NCBI RefSeq assembly: GCF_004348685.1 | Contig: NZ_SMKO01000058.1 | Coordinates: 1-49,303 of the forward strand | From: Nonomuraea deserti | GTDB taxonomy: Bacteria > Actinomycetota > Actinomycetes > Streptosporangiales > Streptosporangiaceae | DNA: 49,303 nucleotides | Direction of reading: 5' to 3' | Part shown: positions 15,522-23,488 of the stretch, in pieces | How the letters are laid out: every line of letters begins with the position of its first letter | How positions within the stretch are numbered: position 1 is the stretch's first letter | Translations under genes and position numbers: made by a program | Notes under the pieces: model-generated | Databases searched by the model: none | What the model was told of the DNA's origin: nothing | Seen by the model: only the letters and a program-made list of their open reading frames with translations

Positions 15522-18380
15522 GTGAGCATTGACGAAGAGACCGGTGGCGCAGGTCCAGGCTTTGAGCGCACCCCGCCGCACAACATCGACGCCGAGCAGT
15601 CGGTGCTCGGCGGCATGCTCCTGTCGAAAGACGCCATCGCCGACGTCGTCGAGATCCTGCGTTCCGACGACTTCTACCGCCCCGCGCACCAGATGGTCTA
15701 CGACGTCATCACCGACCTCTACGGCCGGGGCGAGCCCGCCGACGCGGTCACCGTCTTCGACGAGCTGCAGAAGCGCGGCGAGATGGCCAGGGTCGGCGGC
15801 GCCGCCTACCTCCACACCCTCACGGCCGTCGTCCCCACTGCCGCCAACGCCGGCTACTACGCCAAGATCGTCCGGGAGCAGGCCATCCTCCGCCGCCTCA
15901 TCGAGGCCGGCACCCGCATCGTCTCCTACGGCTACGGCGGCCAGAACGAAGAGGTCGACGACCTCGTCGACCGCGCCCAGGCCGAGATCTACAAGGTCAC
16001 CGAGCGCCGCACGTCCGAGGACTACGCGCCGCTGGCCGACATCATGCCCGGCGCCCTCGACGAGCTGGAGGCCATCGGCAGCCGCGGCGGCCAGATGGTC
16101 GGCGTGCCCACCGGCTTCCAGGATCTCGACCAGCTCACCAACGGCCTCCACCCCGGCCAGATGATCGTCGTGGCCGCCCGCCCGGCCATCGGAAAGGCGC
16201 TCGCGCTCGACACCCCGCTGCCCACGCCTACGGGCTGGACGACGATGGGTGAGGTCAAGGTCGGCGATCAGCTGATCGGAGCCGACGGACGCCCGACGCG
16301 GGTGGTCGCCGCAACGGACATCATGTACGCCCGGCCGTGCTATGAGGTGGAGTTCGGCGACGGCACCGTGATCGTCGCGGACGCTCAGCATCAGTGGCGC
16401 ACCACCACTCGCGCGTCCAGGCGGGCCGCGCACGCCGGCCGCGCTCCCTACTGGTCCGACGCAGCGGTACGGCGGGTGGAAGAAGCCTGCCGGTCGGCTT
16501 GTACCGAGCCTGACAAGCCGGTCACTCACCGCGAAGCGCTTGCGGTCGTGGGGGAGGAGTTCCGCCATGTCCTGCAAACGGCGCAGAAGGAGATCCGGTC
16601 CGTCGGCAGGATCCCTGCCCGTATGGGCGGGCCCATCCGCACCGACTACGTACGACACCTCCCGGCCTATCCGGCGGCGGAGCTTTTCGGAGCCCTCTAC
16701 GCACGCGTCACGATGCCGAAGAACGCAGCCCTGACGGCAGAGCACAAGAGCGTGGTCACCACCGAGGAGATCGCGGCTTCGTTGCGCTGCGCGTCTGACA
16801 ACCGGCCCAACCACGCGGTGGCGGTCGCGGCGCCCTTCGGCCTCGCGCCACAGGATGTGCCGCTGCCGCCGTACGCGCTTGGGGTCTGGCTCGGTGACGG
16901 CGAGAGCGCGGCGGCACGCTTCACCACGACCGACCCGGAGATCATCGCCAATCTGAGGGCCGAAGGGCTGCGCATCACGCGAGCGGGCTCCACCATCACC
17001 TATCACATGAGTCTTCCCGAGCCGGAGCCCGCCAGCGTCCGTGCCTGCGTGGTGTGCGGTTCCACACTCGTCCCGCGGACTGCCGAGGTGCGCACGTGCG
17101 GGCGCACCTGTGGAGGCAAGGCGCGATTCGTCTCGGCGCCCGTGGCGGCACCGACGTGTCCTGATTGTGGTCGGCCTACGAGCGGCCTGCGACGTTGTCA
17201 GGAGTGCCACAGGAGTCATGGCACCGTTCAGGGCATTCTGCGTACGCTCGGAGTCCTCCGTGACAAGCGCATCCCGCGGGTCTACCTGCGTGGGTCGGAG
17301 CAGCAGAGGCGTGAACTGCTGGCCGGCCTGCTCGACACTGACGGTTATGTCAGCGCAGCCGGGCAGATCCAGCTCGCGCTGACGAACCGGAGGCTCGCCC
17401 ATGACGCCCTCGAGCTCATCCTGAGCCTCGGCTACAAAGCCACCATGCGGACGAAGCCGGTCAAGGACAGGACCGAGGACTCCTCCACCTGCTACATGAT
17501 CAACTTCACCACTCCTGACAAGGTCTTCCGGCTGTCCCGCAAGGCGTCCAGGCAGGTCGGCACCGCACACCCGACCACGCTGGTCCGCTACATCGTCGAC
17601 GTCCGCCCTGTCCCATCGCGCCCCGTCCGATGCGTTGAAGTGGACAACGCCGACCACATGTACCTTGCGAGCAGATCATGTATACCGACGCACAACAGCA
17701 CGCTCGGTCTGGATTTCGCCCGGTCTGCGGCTATTAAGCATGGGATGACCACGGTCATCTTCTCGCTGGAGATGTCCCGTAACGAGATCACCATGCGTCT
17801 GCTGTCCGCCGAGGCGCGGGTCGCGCTGCACGCCATGCGCTCCGGCATGATGGGCGACGACGACTGGACCCGCCTGGCCCGCCGGATGAGCGAGGTGGCG
17901 GAGGCGCCGCTGTTCATCGACGACTCGCCCAACATGTCGATGATGGAGATCCGGGCCAAGTGCCGGCGGCTCAAGCAGCGTAACGACCTGAGGTTCGTGG
18001 TCATCGACTACCTCCAGCTGATGAGCTCGCCGAAGCGGGTCGAGAGCCGCCAGAACGAAGTCTCCGAGATCTCCCGTGCCATCAAGCTGCTGGCCAAGGA
18101 GCTCGAGGTCCCCGTCATCGCGATCTCCCAGCTCAACCGAGGCCCCGAACAACGCACCGACAAACGCCCTCAAGTGAGCGATCTGCGCGAAAGTGGTTCT
18201 ATCGAGCAGGATGCCGACATGGTTATCCTTTTGCATCGGGAAGACGCGTACGAGCGCGAGTCGCCCAGGGCCGGCGAGGCCGATCTGATCGTGGCCAAGC
18301 ACCGTAACGGCCCCACCGCCACCGTGACGGTGGCGTTCCAGGGCCACTACAGCCGGTTCGTCGACATGGCCCAGCACTGA
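15522..18380 (+). CDS. dnaB: Replicative DNA helicase DnaB, interrupted by an intein
   Basis: The 952-codon frame encodes a normal-sized DnaB (about 452 residues after splicing) plus a 500-residue intein. The N-terminal primase-interacting domain starts PPHNIDAEQSVLGGMLLSKD. The RecA-like motor has VGVPTGFQDLDQLTNGLHPG, a P-loop split by the intein (ARPAIGK before, STLGLDFAR after), Walker B FVVIDYLQLM, ISQLNRGPEQR, DLRESGSIEQDADMV and the C-terminal VAKHRNGPTATV. The GTG at 15522 has GAGGGGGC upstream; 30 more in-frame codons are not conserved. Without splicing the ATPase site is destroyed, so splicing is needed for replication. M. tuberculosis dnaB in the same neighbourhood also carries an intein. 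Confidence 0.96.
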   Translation: MSIDEETGGAGPGFERTPPHNIDAEQSVLGGMLLSKDAIADVVEILRSDDFYRPAHQMVYDVITDLYGRGEPADAVTVFDELQKRGEMARVGGAAYLHTLTAVVPTAANAGYYAKIVREQAILRRLIEAGTRIVSYGYGGQNEEVDDLVDRAQAEIYKVTERRTSEDYAPLADIMPGALDELEAIGSRGGQMVGVPTGFQDLDQLTNGLHPGQMIVVAARPAIGKALALDTPLPTPTGWTTMGEVKVGDQLIGADGRPTRVVAATDIMYARPCYEVEFGDGTVIVADAQHQWRTTTRASRRAAHAGRAPYWSDAAVRRVEEACRSACTEPDKPVTHREALAVVGEEFRHVLQTAQKEIRSVGRIPARMGGPIRTDYVRHLPAYPAAELFGALYARVTMPKNAALTAEHKSVVTTEEIAASLRCASDNRPNHAVAVAAPFGLAPQDVPLPPYALGVWLGDGESAAARFTTTDPEIIANLRAEGLRITRAGSTITYHMSLPEPEPASVRACVVCGSTLVPRTAEVRTCGRTCGGKARFVSAPVAAPTCPDCGRPTSGLRRCQECHRSHGTVQGILRTLGVLRDKRIPRVYLRGSEQQRRELLAGLLDTDGYVSAAGQIQLALTNRRLAHDALELILSLGYKATMRTKPVKDRTEDSSTCYMINFTTPDKVFRLSRKASRQVGTAHPTTLVRYIVDVRPVPSRPVRCVEVDNADHMYLASRSCIPTHNSTLGLDFARSAAIKHGMTTVIFSLEMSRNEITMRLLSAEARVALHAMRSGMMGDDDWTRLARRMSEVAEAPLFIDDSPNMSMMEIRAKCRRLKQRNDLRFVVIDYLQLMSSPKRVESRQNEVSEISRAIKLLAKELEVPVIAISQLNRGPEQRTDKRPQVSDLRESGSIEQDADMVILLHREDAYERESPRAGEADLIVAKHRNGPTATVTVAFQGHYSRFVDMAQH
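16197..17696 (+). other. Class 3 intein with LAGLIDADG endonuclease inside dnaB
   Basis: In-frame insertion of exactly 500 codons between Lys and Ser of the P-loop. It begins with Ala (ALALDTPLPTPTG), not Cys or Ser, and ends CIPTHN before Ser+1. The class 3 triad is visible: Trp67 two residues after the block B histidine (ADAQHQW), Cys479 in block F (RCVEVDNADHMY) and Thr498 in block G. The DOD endonuclease motifs are LGVWLGDG (Asp234) and LLAGLLDTDG (Asp382). Between them lie four cysteine pairs (284/287, 301/305, 321/324, 334/337), probably two zinc ribbons. Intact motifs suggest both splicing and homing are functional. Confidence 0.9.
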
Positions 18381-18413
18381 CGGCCAAGGGCCGCGCCACC
18401 CGGGCCGGTGCCG

Positions 18414-19598
18414 TCAGCCGGTCTTCGCGGCGAAGGGGCCGCCGTCGCCGAAGACGAGCCGCGCGAAGTTCGCGCCGATCCGGCGGTGCCCCGCGGGATC
18501 GGGGTGGATCTCGTCGGGCAGCGGGATCTCGGCGTAGTCCTTCTCGCCGTAGAGGTCACGGCCGTCGAGGTAGTGCAGGTTCGGGTCGTCAGCCGCACGC
18601 TGTTCGACGATCCGCGCGAGTTCGTCGCGGATGACGTTCAGGGTCAGGCGCCCGGCGGCGCGCTCGGCAGGATCGCCCGTGGCCTTGAACCGCAGGGTCG
18701 TGCCGTCGAAGTCGGGCGCGAGCGGGCCGGGGGTGTCCTCCTGGACCGGGCACAGGATGGGCGAGACGACCAGCAGCGGAGTGCTCGGATGCCCCTCGCG
18801 GATGGTGTCGAGGAAGCCGTGGACGGCGGGGACGAAGGCCCGCAGGCGCATCACGTCGCCGTTGGCGACATTGATGCCGAGCTTGACGCTGATCATGTCC
18901 GCGGCGGCGTCGCGCATCGCACGCGCGGTGAACGGGTCCACCAGCGCGCTGCCGCCGAACCCCAGATTGACCAGATCCGCTTCGCCTTGGGCGGCTGCCA
19001 GGGCGGGCCAGATCGCGCTCGGGTGGGCGGCGTTCGAGCCGTGGCTGATGGAGCTGCCGTGGTGCAGCCACACCCTGCGCCCGCTGTCTCGTGCCGGCTC
19101 GACCGGGGCGTCGGTGCGCAGGGCGATCAGCTCGGTGATCTCCGTATGCGGGAGCCAGATCTCGACGTCCTTGTCGCCCGCCGGCAGATCGGTGAACCGG
19201 GCGGTGCCGGCGGGCCCCTCGTGCACCTCGGCGGACTGGGTGACCATGTCGGTGACCGTACGGACCCGGCCGCCGGGCACCGTGGCCTGGGCCGCCAGGC
19301 GTCCCTCGACCAGCAGGTCGTACACGCCGTCGGCCGGGGGCGGGAACCCTTGGTAGACCCGCTTGGTGGGCAGGGTGTCCAGCTCGATCGCGGTGGCCCG
19401 GGTGCGGAAGGCCAGCCGTACGCCGGAGGACTGCGCCTCGGCCACGGCCAGCCGGTCGTCAGGGATCTGCCGGCGCGCCCGGGCGGGCAGCCGGTGCGGC
19501 AGCAGGCCGTGCGCGGTCGTCTCCACGTCGAGGAAACCGCGCAACAGGTCCGCGGTGACAGGCGTGGTGATCCAGTCGGTGATCATGGTTTCCACCAT
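18414..19598 (-). CDS. SGNH/GDSL-family hydrolase
   Basis: 394 residues with no signal peptide. An N-terminal beta-rich domain (about 40-165) precedes an SGNH hydrolase domain. Its blocks are GSSISHGSN (nucleophile Ser, about 176), NLGFGGSA (about 205), KLGIN (about 230) and DEIHPD (Asp-His pair, about 368). This two-domain layout recalls carbohydrate or acyl esterases of the SGNH_hydro_3 type; the substrate is unknown. The start could also be the ATG at 19586, four codons on. It lies 24 bp downstream of a TetR gene on the same strand, so it is probably the main target of that regulator. Confidence 0.8.
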   Translation of the reverse strand: MVETMITDWITTPVTADLLRGFLDVETTAHGLLPHRLPARARRQIPDDRLAVAEAQSSGVRLAFRTRATAIELDTLPTKRVYQGFPPPADGVYDLLVEGRLAAQATVPGGRVRTVTDMVTQSAEVHEGPAGTARFTDLPAGDKDVEIWLPHTEITELIALRTDAPVEPARDSGRRVWLHHGSSISHGSNAAHPSAIWPALAAAQGEADLVNLGFGGSALVDPFTARAMRDAAADMISVKLGINVANGDVMRLRAFVPAVHGFLDTIREGHPSTPLLVVSPILCPVQEDTPGPLAPDFDGTTLRFKATGDPAERAAGRLTLNVIRDELARIVEQRAADDPNLHYLDGRDLYGEKDYAEIPLPDEIHPDPAGHRRIGANFARLVFGDGGPFAAKTG

Positions 19599-19622
19599 TC
19601 TTCGAAGAGTTCGTCCGCCGCC

Positions 19623-20204
19623 TCAGCGGTGCGGGTCAGGACGTGGCCTGCTCCGGAGCAGGGCGTCGAGGGAGTCGAGGATCCAGGCCCAGGACTCCTG
19701 CGTGTCGACGGGCGTGTGGCTGAAGCTTCCGGCCATCTCCAGGCTGACGTAGCCGTGGAAGACGCTGCCCAGCATCCGGACCGCGTGCGTCTGGGCCGGC
19801 TCGGTCAGGTCGTAGCCGCGCAGGATCGCCCGCGTCATCTGCGCGTGCCGTACGCCGGCACTGGCGAGCGCCGTTTCGGGGTCGAGCCGGAGCCGGGTGG
19901 CGGCGTAGCGGCCGGGGTGCTCCCGTGCGTAGTCGCGGTAGGTGTCCGCGAACGCGGCCAGGGCGTCCCTGCCGGCCCGCCCGGCCAGGGCGGCGGCCAC
20001 CCGGTCGGCGAGTTCCTCCAAGGCGAACAGGGCGATCCTGGTCCTGAGGTCCTGGGAGTTCTTCAGGTGCGAGTAGAGACTCGCGACCTTGACGTCGAAC
20101 CGCCGGGCGAGCGCAGAAACGGTCACCTGGTCGAAGCCGACCTCGTCGGCCAGTTCCGCCCCCGCCCGGGTCAGACGTTCCGGGGTCAGCCCTGCTCTGA
20201 CCAT
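19623..20204 (-). CDS. TetR/AcrR family regulator with WHG-type C-terminal domain
   Basis: 193 residues. The N-terminal helix-turn-helix is VTVSALARRFDVKVASLYSH (about 28-47), a TetR signature. The C-terminal ligand domain contains the segment MLGSVFHGYVSLEMAGSF (about 144-161), seen in the WHG subgroup. The ATG at 20204 follows AGGAGGTG. A symmetrical operator lies 26 bp upstream. The next gene on the strand is the SGNH hydrolase, so a repressor-enzyme operon induced by an ester or sugar-like ligand is a reasonable guess. Confidence 0.88.
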   Translation of the reverse strand: MVRAGLTPERLTRAGAELADEVGFDQVTVSALARRFDVKVASLYSHLKNSQDLRTRIALFALEELADRVAAALAGRAGRDALAAFADTYRDYAREHPGRYAATRLRLDPETALASAGVRHAQMTRAILRGYDLTEPAQTHAVRMLGSVFHGYVSLEMAGSFSHTPVDTQESWAWILDSLDALLRSRPRPDPHR

Positions 20205-20229
20205 GAGCCACCTCCTGTTCTACCGACAA

Positions 20230-20251
20230 CTATAAGGCATTCACCTAATAG
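20230..20251. promoter_or_regulatory. Imperfect palindrome, likely TetR operator
   Basis: Arms CTATAAGG and CCTAATAG match at 7 of 8 positions around a 6-bp spacer. A second dyad CCTAA-N5-TTAGG overlaps it at 20244-20258. The AT-rich context directly upstream of the tetR gene fits an autoregulatory operator covering the promoter. Confidence 0.6.
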
Positions 20252-20375
20252 CTTTAGGCATTTGGCGATGTGACAGAGCAGACAGCGGGCGCCGGAATGG
20301 CGCCTGATCGCTTCGGTGCTTCACCGGTAGAGCTTCGGTGCTCTGCTGAAAGAGCGAAGCGAAGGGAAGAACGCC

Positions 20376-20828
20376 ATGACCATCCTCGTCGCCTACGACG
20401 GCTCGGCCGACTCGCGCGCCGCCATCGAGTTCGCGGCCAAACACCTGACCGCCGAGCCCACCGTCGTGGTCACGGTGTGGGAGCCGTTGCTCGTCCAGAT
20501 CAAGAGATATCCGCCGGCCGCGGCGGCGTTCGACGTGGAAGCAGAGGACGCGGCACACGCGCAGGCCGAGCAGCACGCCAAGGAGGGGGCCGAGCTGGCG
20601 ATCGCGGGCGGGATGTCCGACGTCACCTATCGGGCGGTGGCCGACAACGAGTCGATCTGGAAGAAGATCGTGGACGTGGCGGACGAGATCGACGCCTCGC
20701 TCGTCGTCACCGGCTCGCGCGGCCTGGCGGGGGTCAGGTCGGTGCTGCTCGGCAGCGTCTCCAACCACGTGCTGCACCACGCGGGCCGGCCCACGCTCAT
20801 CGTCCCGCCGCAGAAGACGCCGTCGTAG
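20376..20828 (+). CDS. Universal stress protein (UspA family)
   Basis: 150 residues, one Usp domain. The N terminus MTILVAYDGSADSRAAIEFA and the ATP-binding G-x2-G-x9-G-S motif GSRGLAGVRSVLLGSVSN (about 112-129) are intact, so this is the nucleotide-binding subtype. Such proteins help stress survival. AGGGAAG precedes the ATG. The last 32 bp overlap the 3' end of the convergent soxR gene, so the two messages are partly antisense. Confidence 0.9.
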   Translation: MTILVAYDGSADSRAAIEFAAKHLTAEPTVVVTVWEPLLVQIKRYPPAAAAFDVEAEDAAHAQAEQHAKEGAELAIAGGMSDVTYRAVADNESIWKKIVDVADEIDASLVVTGSRGLAGVRSVLLGSVSNHVLHHAGRPTLIVPPQKTPS

Positions 20829-21342
20829 AAGCACCCGCGTCAGGAGCCTCGGCGGGCGGGACGCAGCAGAACGTCTGAGGGGAGCACAGCCGGGTGTCGA
20901 TGCGCCGCGCGCCCGGCCCCTCGTCGCCCAGCCAATCGTGCGGGTTGGCCACCGGGCACCGGTCCAGCGACAGGCAGCCGCACCCGATGCAGTCGGTGAG
21001 GTCGTCGCGCAGCCGCTGGAGCTGCTCGATGCGGTCGTCGAGCTCGCCGCGCCAGGCGGCCGACAACCTGGCCCAGTCGTCGCGGGTGGGCGTGCGCTCG
21101 TCGGGGAGCCGGCTGAGGGCGTCTTTGATGGTCTTCAGGGGGATGCCGATGCGCTGCGCCAGCCTGATGAAGGCGACCCTGCGGAGGCTGTCGCGGGTGT
21201 AGCGGCGCTGGTTTCCGGACGTACGGCGGCTCGTGATGAGGCCCTTGGACTCGTAGAAGTGCAGGGCGGAGACGGCGACGCCACTGCGCTCGGCGAGCTG
21301 GCCGACGGTGAGCTCTCGTGTGTTCCAGGCGACCTTCGTCAT
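20797..21342 (-). CDS. soxR: Redox-sensitive MerR-family activator SoxR
   Basis: 181 residues. The MerR helix-turn-helix starts LTVGQLAERSGVAVSALHFYE (residues 11-31). A dimerisation helix (about 85-115) leads to the [2Fe-2S] cluster motif CIGCGCLSLDRC (about 118-129), the C-x2-C-x-C-x5-C spacing unique to SoxR. A C-terminal tail of about 50 residues, with further cysteines, extends past the E. coli length. In actinobacteria SoxR responds to redox-active metabolites rather than general superoxide stress. A SoxR box sits directly upstream of its ATG. The 3' end overlaps uspA by 32 bp. Confidence 0.93.
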   Translation of the reverse strand: MTKVAWNTRELTVGQLAERSGVAVSALHFYESKGLITSRRTSGNQRRYTRDSLRRVAFIRLAQRIGIPLKTIKDALSRLPDERTPTRDDWARLSAAWRGELDDRIEQLQRLRDDLTDCIGCGCLSLDRCPVANPHDWLGDEGPGARRIDTRLCSPQTFCCVPPAEAPDAGASTTASSAAGR

Positions 21343-21343
21343 A

Positions 21344-21361
21344 CCTGGAGTTTACTTGAGG
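21344..21361. promoter_or_regulatory. SoxR box overlapping the lrp stop codon
   Basis: CCTGGAGTTTACTTGAGG differs at 3 of 18 positions from the enterobacterial SoxR box CCTCAAGTTAACTTGAGG and keeps the symmetric core CCT-N2-AGT-N2-ACT-N2-AGG. It lies one base before the soxR ATG on the minus strand and includes the stop codon of the upstream Lrp gene (21352-21354), implying a near-leaderless or internal soxR promoter, or feedback by occlusion. Confidence 0.7.
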
Positions 21362-21783
21362 GTACGTTCGAAGAGGGTCTGCAGGACGACGACCGTCTGC
21401 GTGCCCGTCACTCCGTCCACCTGGAAGACCTGACGCAGCAGGTCCTGCAACTCCTTGGGCCCGCTCGTACGCACCTTGAGCAGCACCGACGCGGGCCCGG
21501 CGATGACGTGCGCCTCCTCGACCTCCGGGATCGCGGCCAGCCTGTCACCGCTGTCGCCCATCCAGGTGTTGCCGTCGACCAGCACGTACGCGGTCACCGC
21601 GCGCCCGAGCGCCTCCTGGTCGACGTCGATCGTCGTGCGCCTGATGACGCCGCGCTCCCGCAGCTTGCGCACGCGTTCGTGCGCGGCGCCGCTGGACAGC
21701 CCCACCGCCTTGCCGAGCATCGCGTACGACCGCGTCGCGTCGTCCTGGAGCAGGCCGATCAGCATTCTGTCGATATTGTCCAC
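21352..21783 (-). CDS. Lrp/AsnC family transcriptional regulator
   Basis: 143 residues. The helix-turn-helix domain is MDNIDRMLIGLLQDDATRSY through VGLSSGAAHERVRKL (residues 1-41). The RAM ligand/oligomerisation domain runs from about 65 to 140 (YVLVDGNTWMGD, VEEAHVIAGPASVLLKV). The GTG start at 21783 is only 56 bp from the divergent SMP-30 gene start at 21840, with AT-rich dyads (CGATAT / ATATCG) between them. Control of that neighbour by an amino acid or sugar-acid ligand is likely. soxR follows 9 bp downstream on the same strand. Confidence 0.9.
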   Translation of the reverse strand: MDNIDRMLIGLLQDDATRSYAMLGKAVGLSSGAAHERVRKLRERGVIRRTTIDVDQEALGRAVTAYVLVDGNTWMGDSGDRLAAIPEVEEAHVIAGPASVLLKVRTSGPKELQDLLRQVFQVDGVTGTQTVVVLQTLFERTLK

Positions 21784-21839
21784 GACAAGATGATATATCG
21801 TGTTTTGCCGAAAGCTCCGAACTACGTATGGTGGACGAC

Positions 21840-22754
21840 ATGACGGACACGATCCCCACTGAGTTCGACGTGCTCGACGAGCGGTTCGCCGCCGTCGGCG
21901 GAGACGACAAGGCCGAACGCCTCCACACCGGAACCCGCTGGGCGGAGGGCCCGGTCTACTTCCCGGCCGGCCGGTTCCTCGTCTGGAGCGACATCCCCAA
22001 CGACCGCATGCTGCGCTGGGACGAGACGACGGGCGTGGTCGGAGTCTTCCGGCAGCCGTCCGGCTACTCCAACGGCAACACCCTCGACCGCGAGGGCCGG
22101 TTGATCACCTGCGAGCACGGCAACCGCCGGGTCACCCGCACCGAGCACGACGGCTCGATCACGGTGATCGCCGACCGCTGGCAGGGCAGGCGGCTCAACA
22201 GCCCCAACGACGCGGTCGTGCGCTCCGACGGCTCCGTCTGGTTCACCGACCCGCCGTACGGCATCCTCAGCGACTACGAGGGCCACGCGGCCGAGCAGGA
22301 GATCGACGGCTGCCACGTCTACCGCGCGGATCCGGTGACGGGCGAGCTCCGCGTCGTGGCCGACGACTTCGTACGGCCCAACGGCCTGGCCTTCTCGCTG
22401 GACGAGAGCCGGCTCTACGTCGCCGACACGCGGGCCAGGCACGTACGGGTGTTCGACGTGCGCGACGACGGCTCCCTCGCGGGCGGCAGGGTGTTCGCCG
22501 AGGGCACCGAGAGCGACAACTTCGACGGGATCCGGCTCGACAACACCGGCCGCGTGTGGACCGCGGCCGGCAAGGCGGTGCTCTGCTACGACCCCGACGG
22601 CACGCTGATCGGCCGCCTCAAACTGCCCGAGTTCACCGCCAACCTCGTGTTCGGCGGGCCCAAGCGCAACCGCATGTTCATCACGGCCTCGACCTCGCTC
22701 TACTCGCTGATGAGCAACGTGACCGGCGCGCCCCCTGTCTGGGCCGCGCGCTAG
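21840..22754 (+). CDS. SMP-30/gluconolactonase family protein
   Basis: About 304 residues forming a six-bladed beta-propeller lactonase. Metal-site regions are visible: RWAEGPVYFPAGRFLVWSD (glutamate ligand, about 34), LNSPNDAVVRSDGSVWFTDP (asparagine, about 121) and PNGLAFSLDESRLYVADT (about 179-196), plus SDNFDGIRLDNTGRVW with the final aspartate. The family opens sugar lactones such as glucono-1,5-lactone. The start may instead be the ATG at 21828. It diverges from the Lrp gene and may be its target. A converging ABC permease gene ends 2 bp past its stop. Confidence 0.87.
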   Translation: MTDTIPTEFDVLDERFAAVGGDDKAERLHTGTRWAEGPVYFPAGRFLVWSDIPNDRMLRWDETTGVVGVFRQPSGYSNGNTLDREGRLITCEHGNRRVTRTEHDGSITVIADRWQGRRLNSPNDAVVRSDGSVWFTDPPYGILSDYEGHAAEQEIDGCHVYRADPVTGELRVVADDFVRPNGLAFSLDESRLYVADTRARHVRVFDVRDDGSLAGGRVFAEGTESDNFDGIRLDNTGRVWTAAGKAVLCYDPDGTLIGRLKLPEFTANLVFGGPKRNRMFITASTSLYSLMSNVTGAPPVWAAR

Positions 22755-22756
22755 CC

Positions 22757-23488
22757 TCACTCCCACCGGAAGAGCCGTACGGCCAGCCCACCGAAGATCA
22801 CCAATCCGGCGGCCACCACCGCGAGATGCCCGAGCTCGGGAGACTGTCCGGCCCAGGCGTCCTTGAGCGCCTGGGCGAACGGCCCCGCCACGGAGAAGTC
22901 GCTGACGGCGCGCAGCGCGTCCGGCATGATCTCGCGCGGCACCCACATCCCGCCCAGGAACATCAGCGGGAACATCACCACGGCCCCGATGCCGGGAGCG
23001 GTCTTGCCGTTCGGCGCGAGGGCGGCGATCACCAGCCCGATGGCCAGCAGCGCCGCGCTGCCGAGCAGGAACACGAAAGCGAAGGCCACCGGCTGCCGCG
23101 GCAGCGGGGCGCCGAACACCACGGCGGCGGACCCGATCAGGATGGCCGCGGACACCACGCCGACGACCAGGTTGATCAGCAGCTGCACGCCGAGCAGCCG
23201 CCCCGGATGCACGGGCGTGGTGGACATCCGCCTGAGCACCCCCCGCTCGCGGTACGTGGTGAGCACCGCGGGCACGATGTTGCAGGCCAGCGTGAGCAGC
23301 GCGAGCAGCGTCATCATGCTGGGCAGCTGCGCGTCCACCATCCGCTCGCCCGACGTCCCCGCCTCGGTCATGACCGGGATGCTGAGGCCCAGCACGAGCA
23401 GGAGCCCGACCGGCAGCCCGACGGTGAACAACAACGACGGCCAGTCACGCAGGTAGAGCCTGGTCTCCACGATCAGCATCTTCTTCAT
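22757..23488 (-). CDS. ABC-2 type transporter permease
   Basis: 243 residues with six helices. YRERGVLRRMSTTPVHPGRLL (residues about 79-99), between helices two and three, is typical of ABC-2 drug or lipid exporters (DrrB/NodJ-like). MFPLMFLGGMWVPREIMPDAL precedes the last helix, also typical. The start overlaps the ATPase stop by 4 bp, so the pair forms an exporter. The substrate is unknown. The operon diverges from a two-component system that probably controls it. Confidence 0.9.
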   Translation of the reverse strand: MKKMLIVETRLYLRDWPSLLFTVGLPVGLLLVLGLSIPVMTEAGTSGERMVDAQLPSMMTLLALLTLACNIVPAVLTTYRERGVLRRMSTTPVHPGRLLGVQLLINLVVGVVSAAILIGSAAVVFGAPLPRQPVAFAFVFLLGSAALLAIGLVIAALAPNGKTAPGIGAVVMFPLMFLGGMWVPREIMPDALRAVSDFSVAGPFAQALKDAWAGQSPELGHLAVVAAGLVIFGGLAVRLFRWE

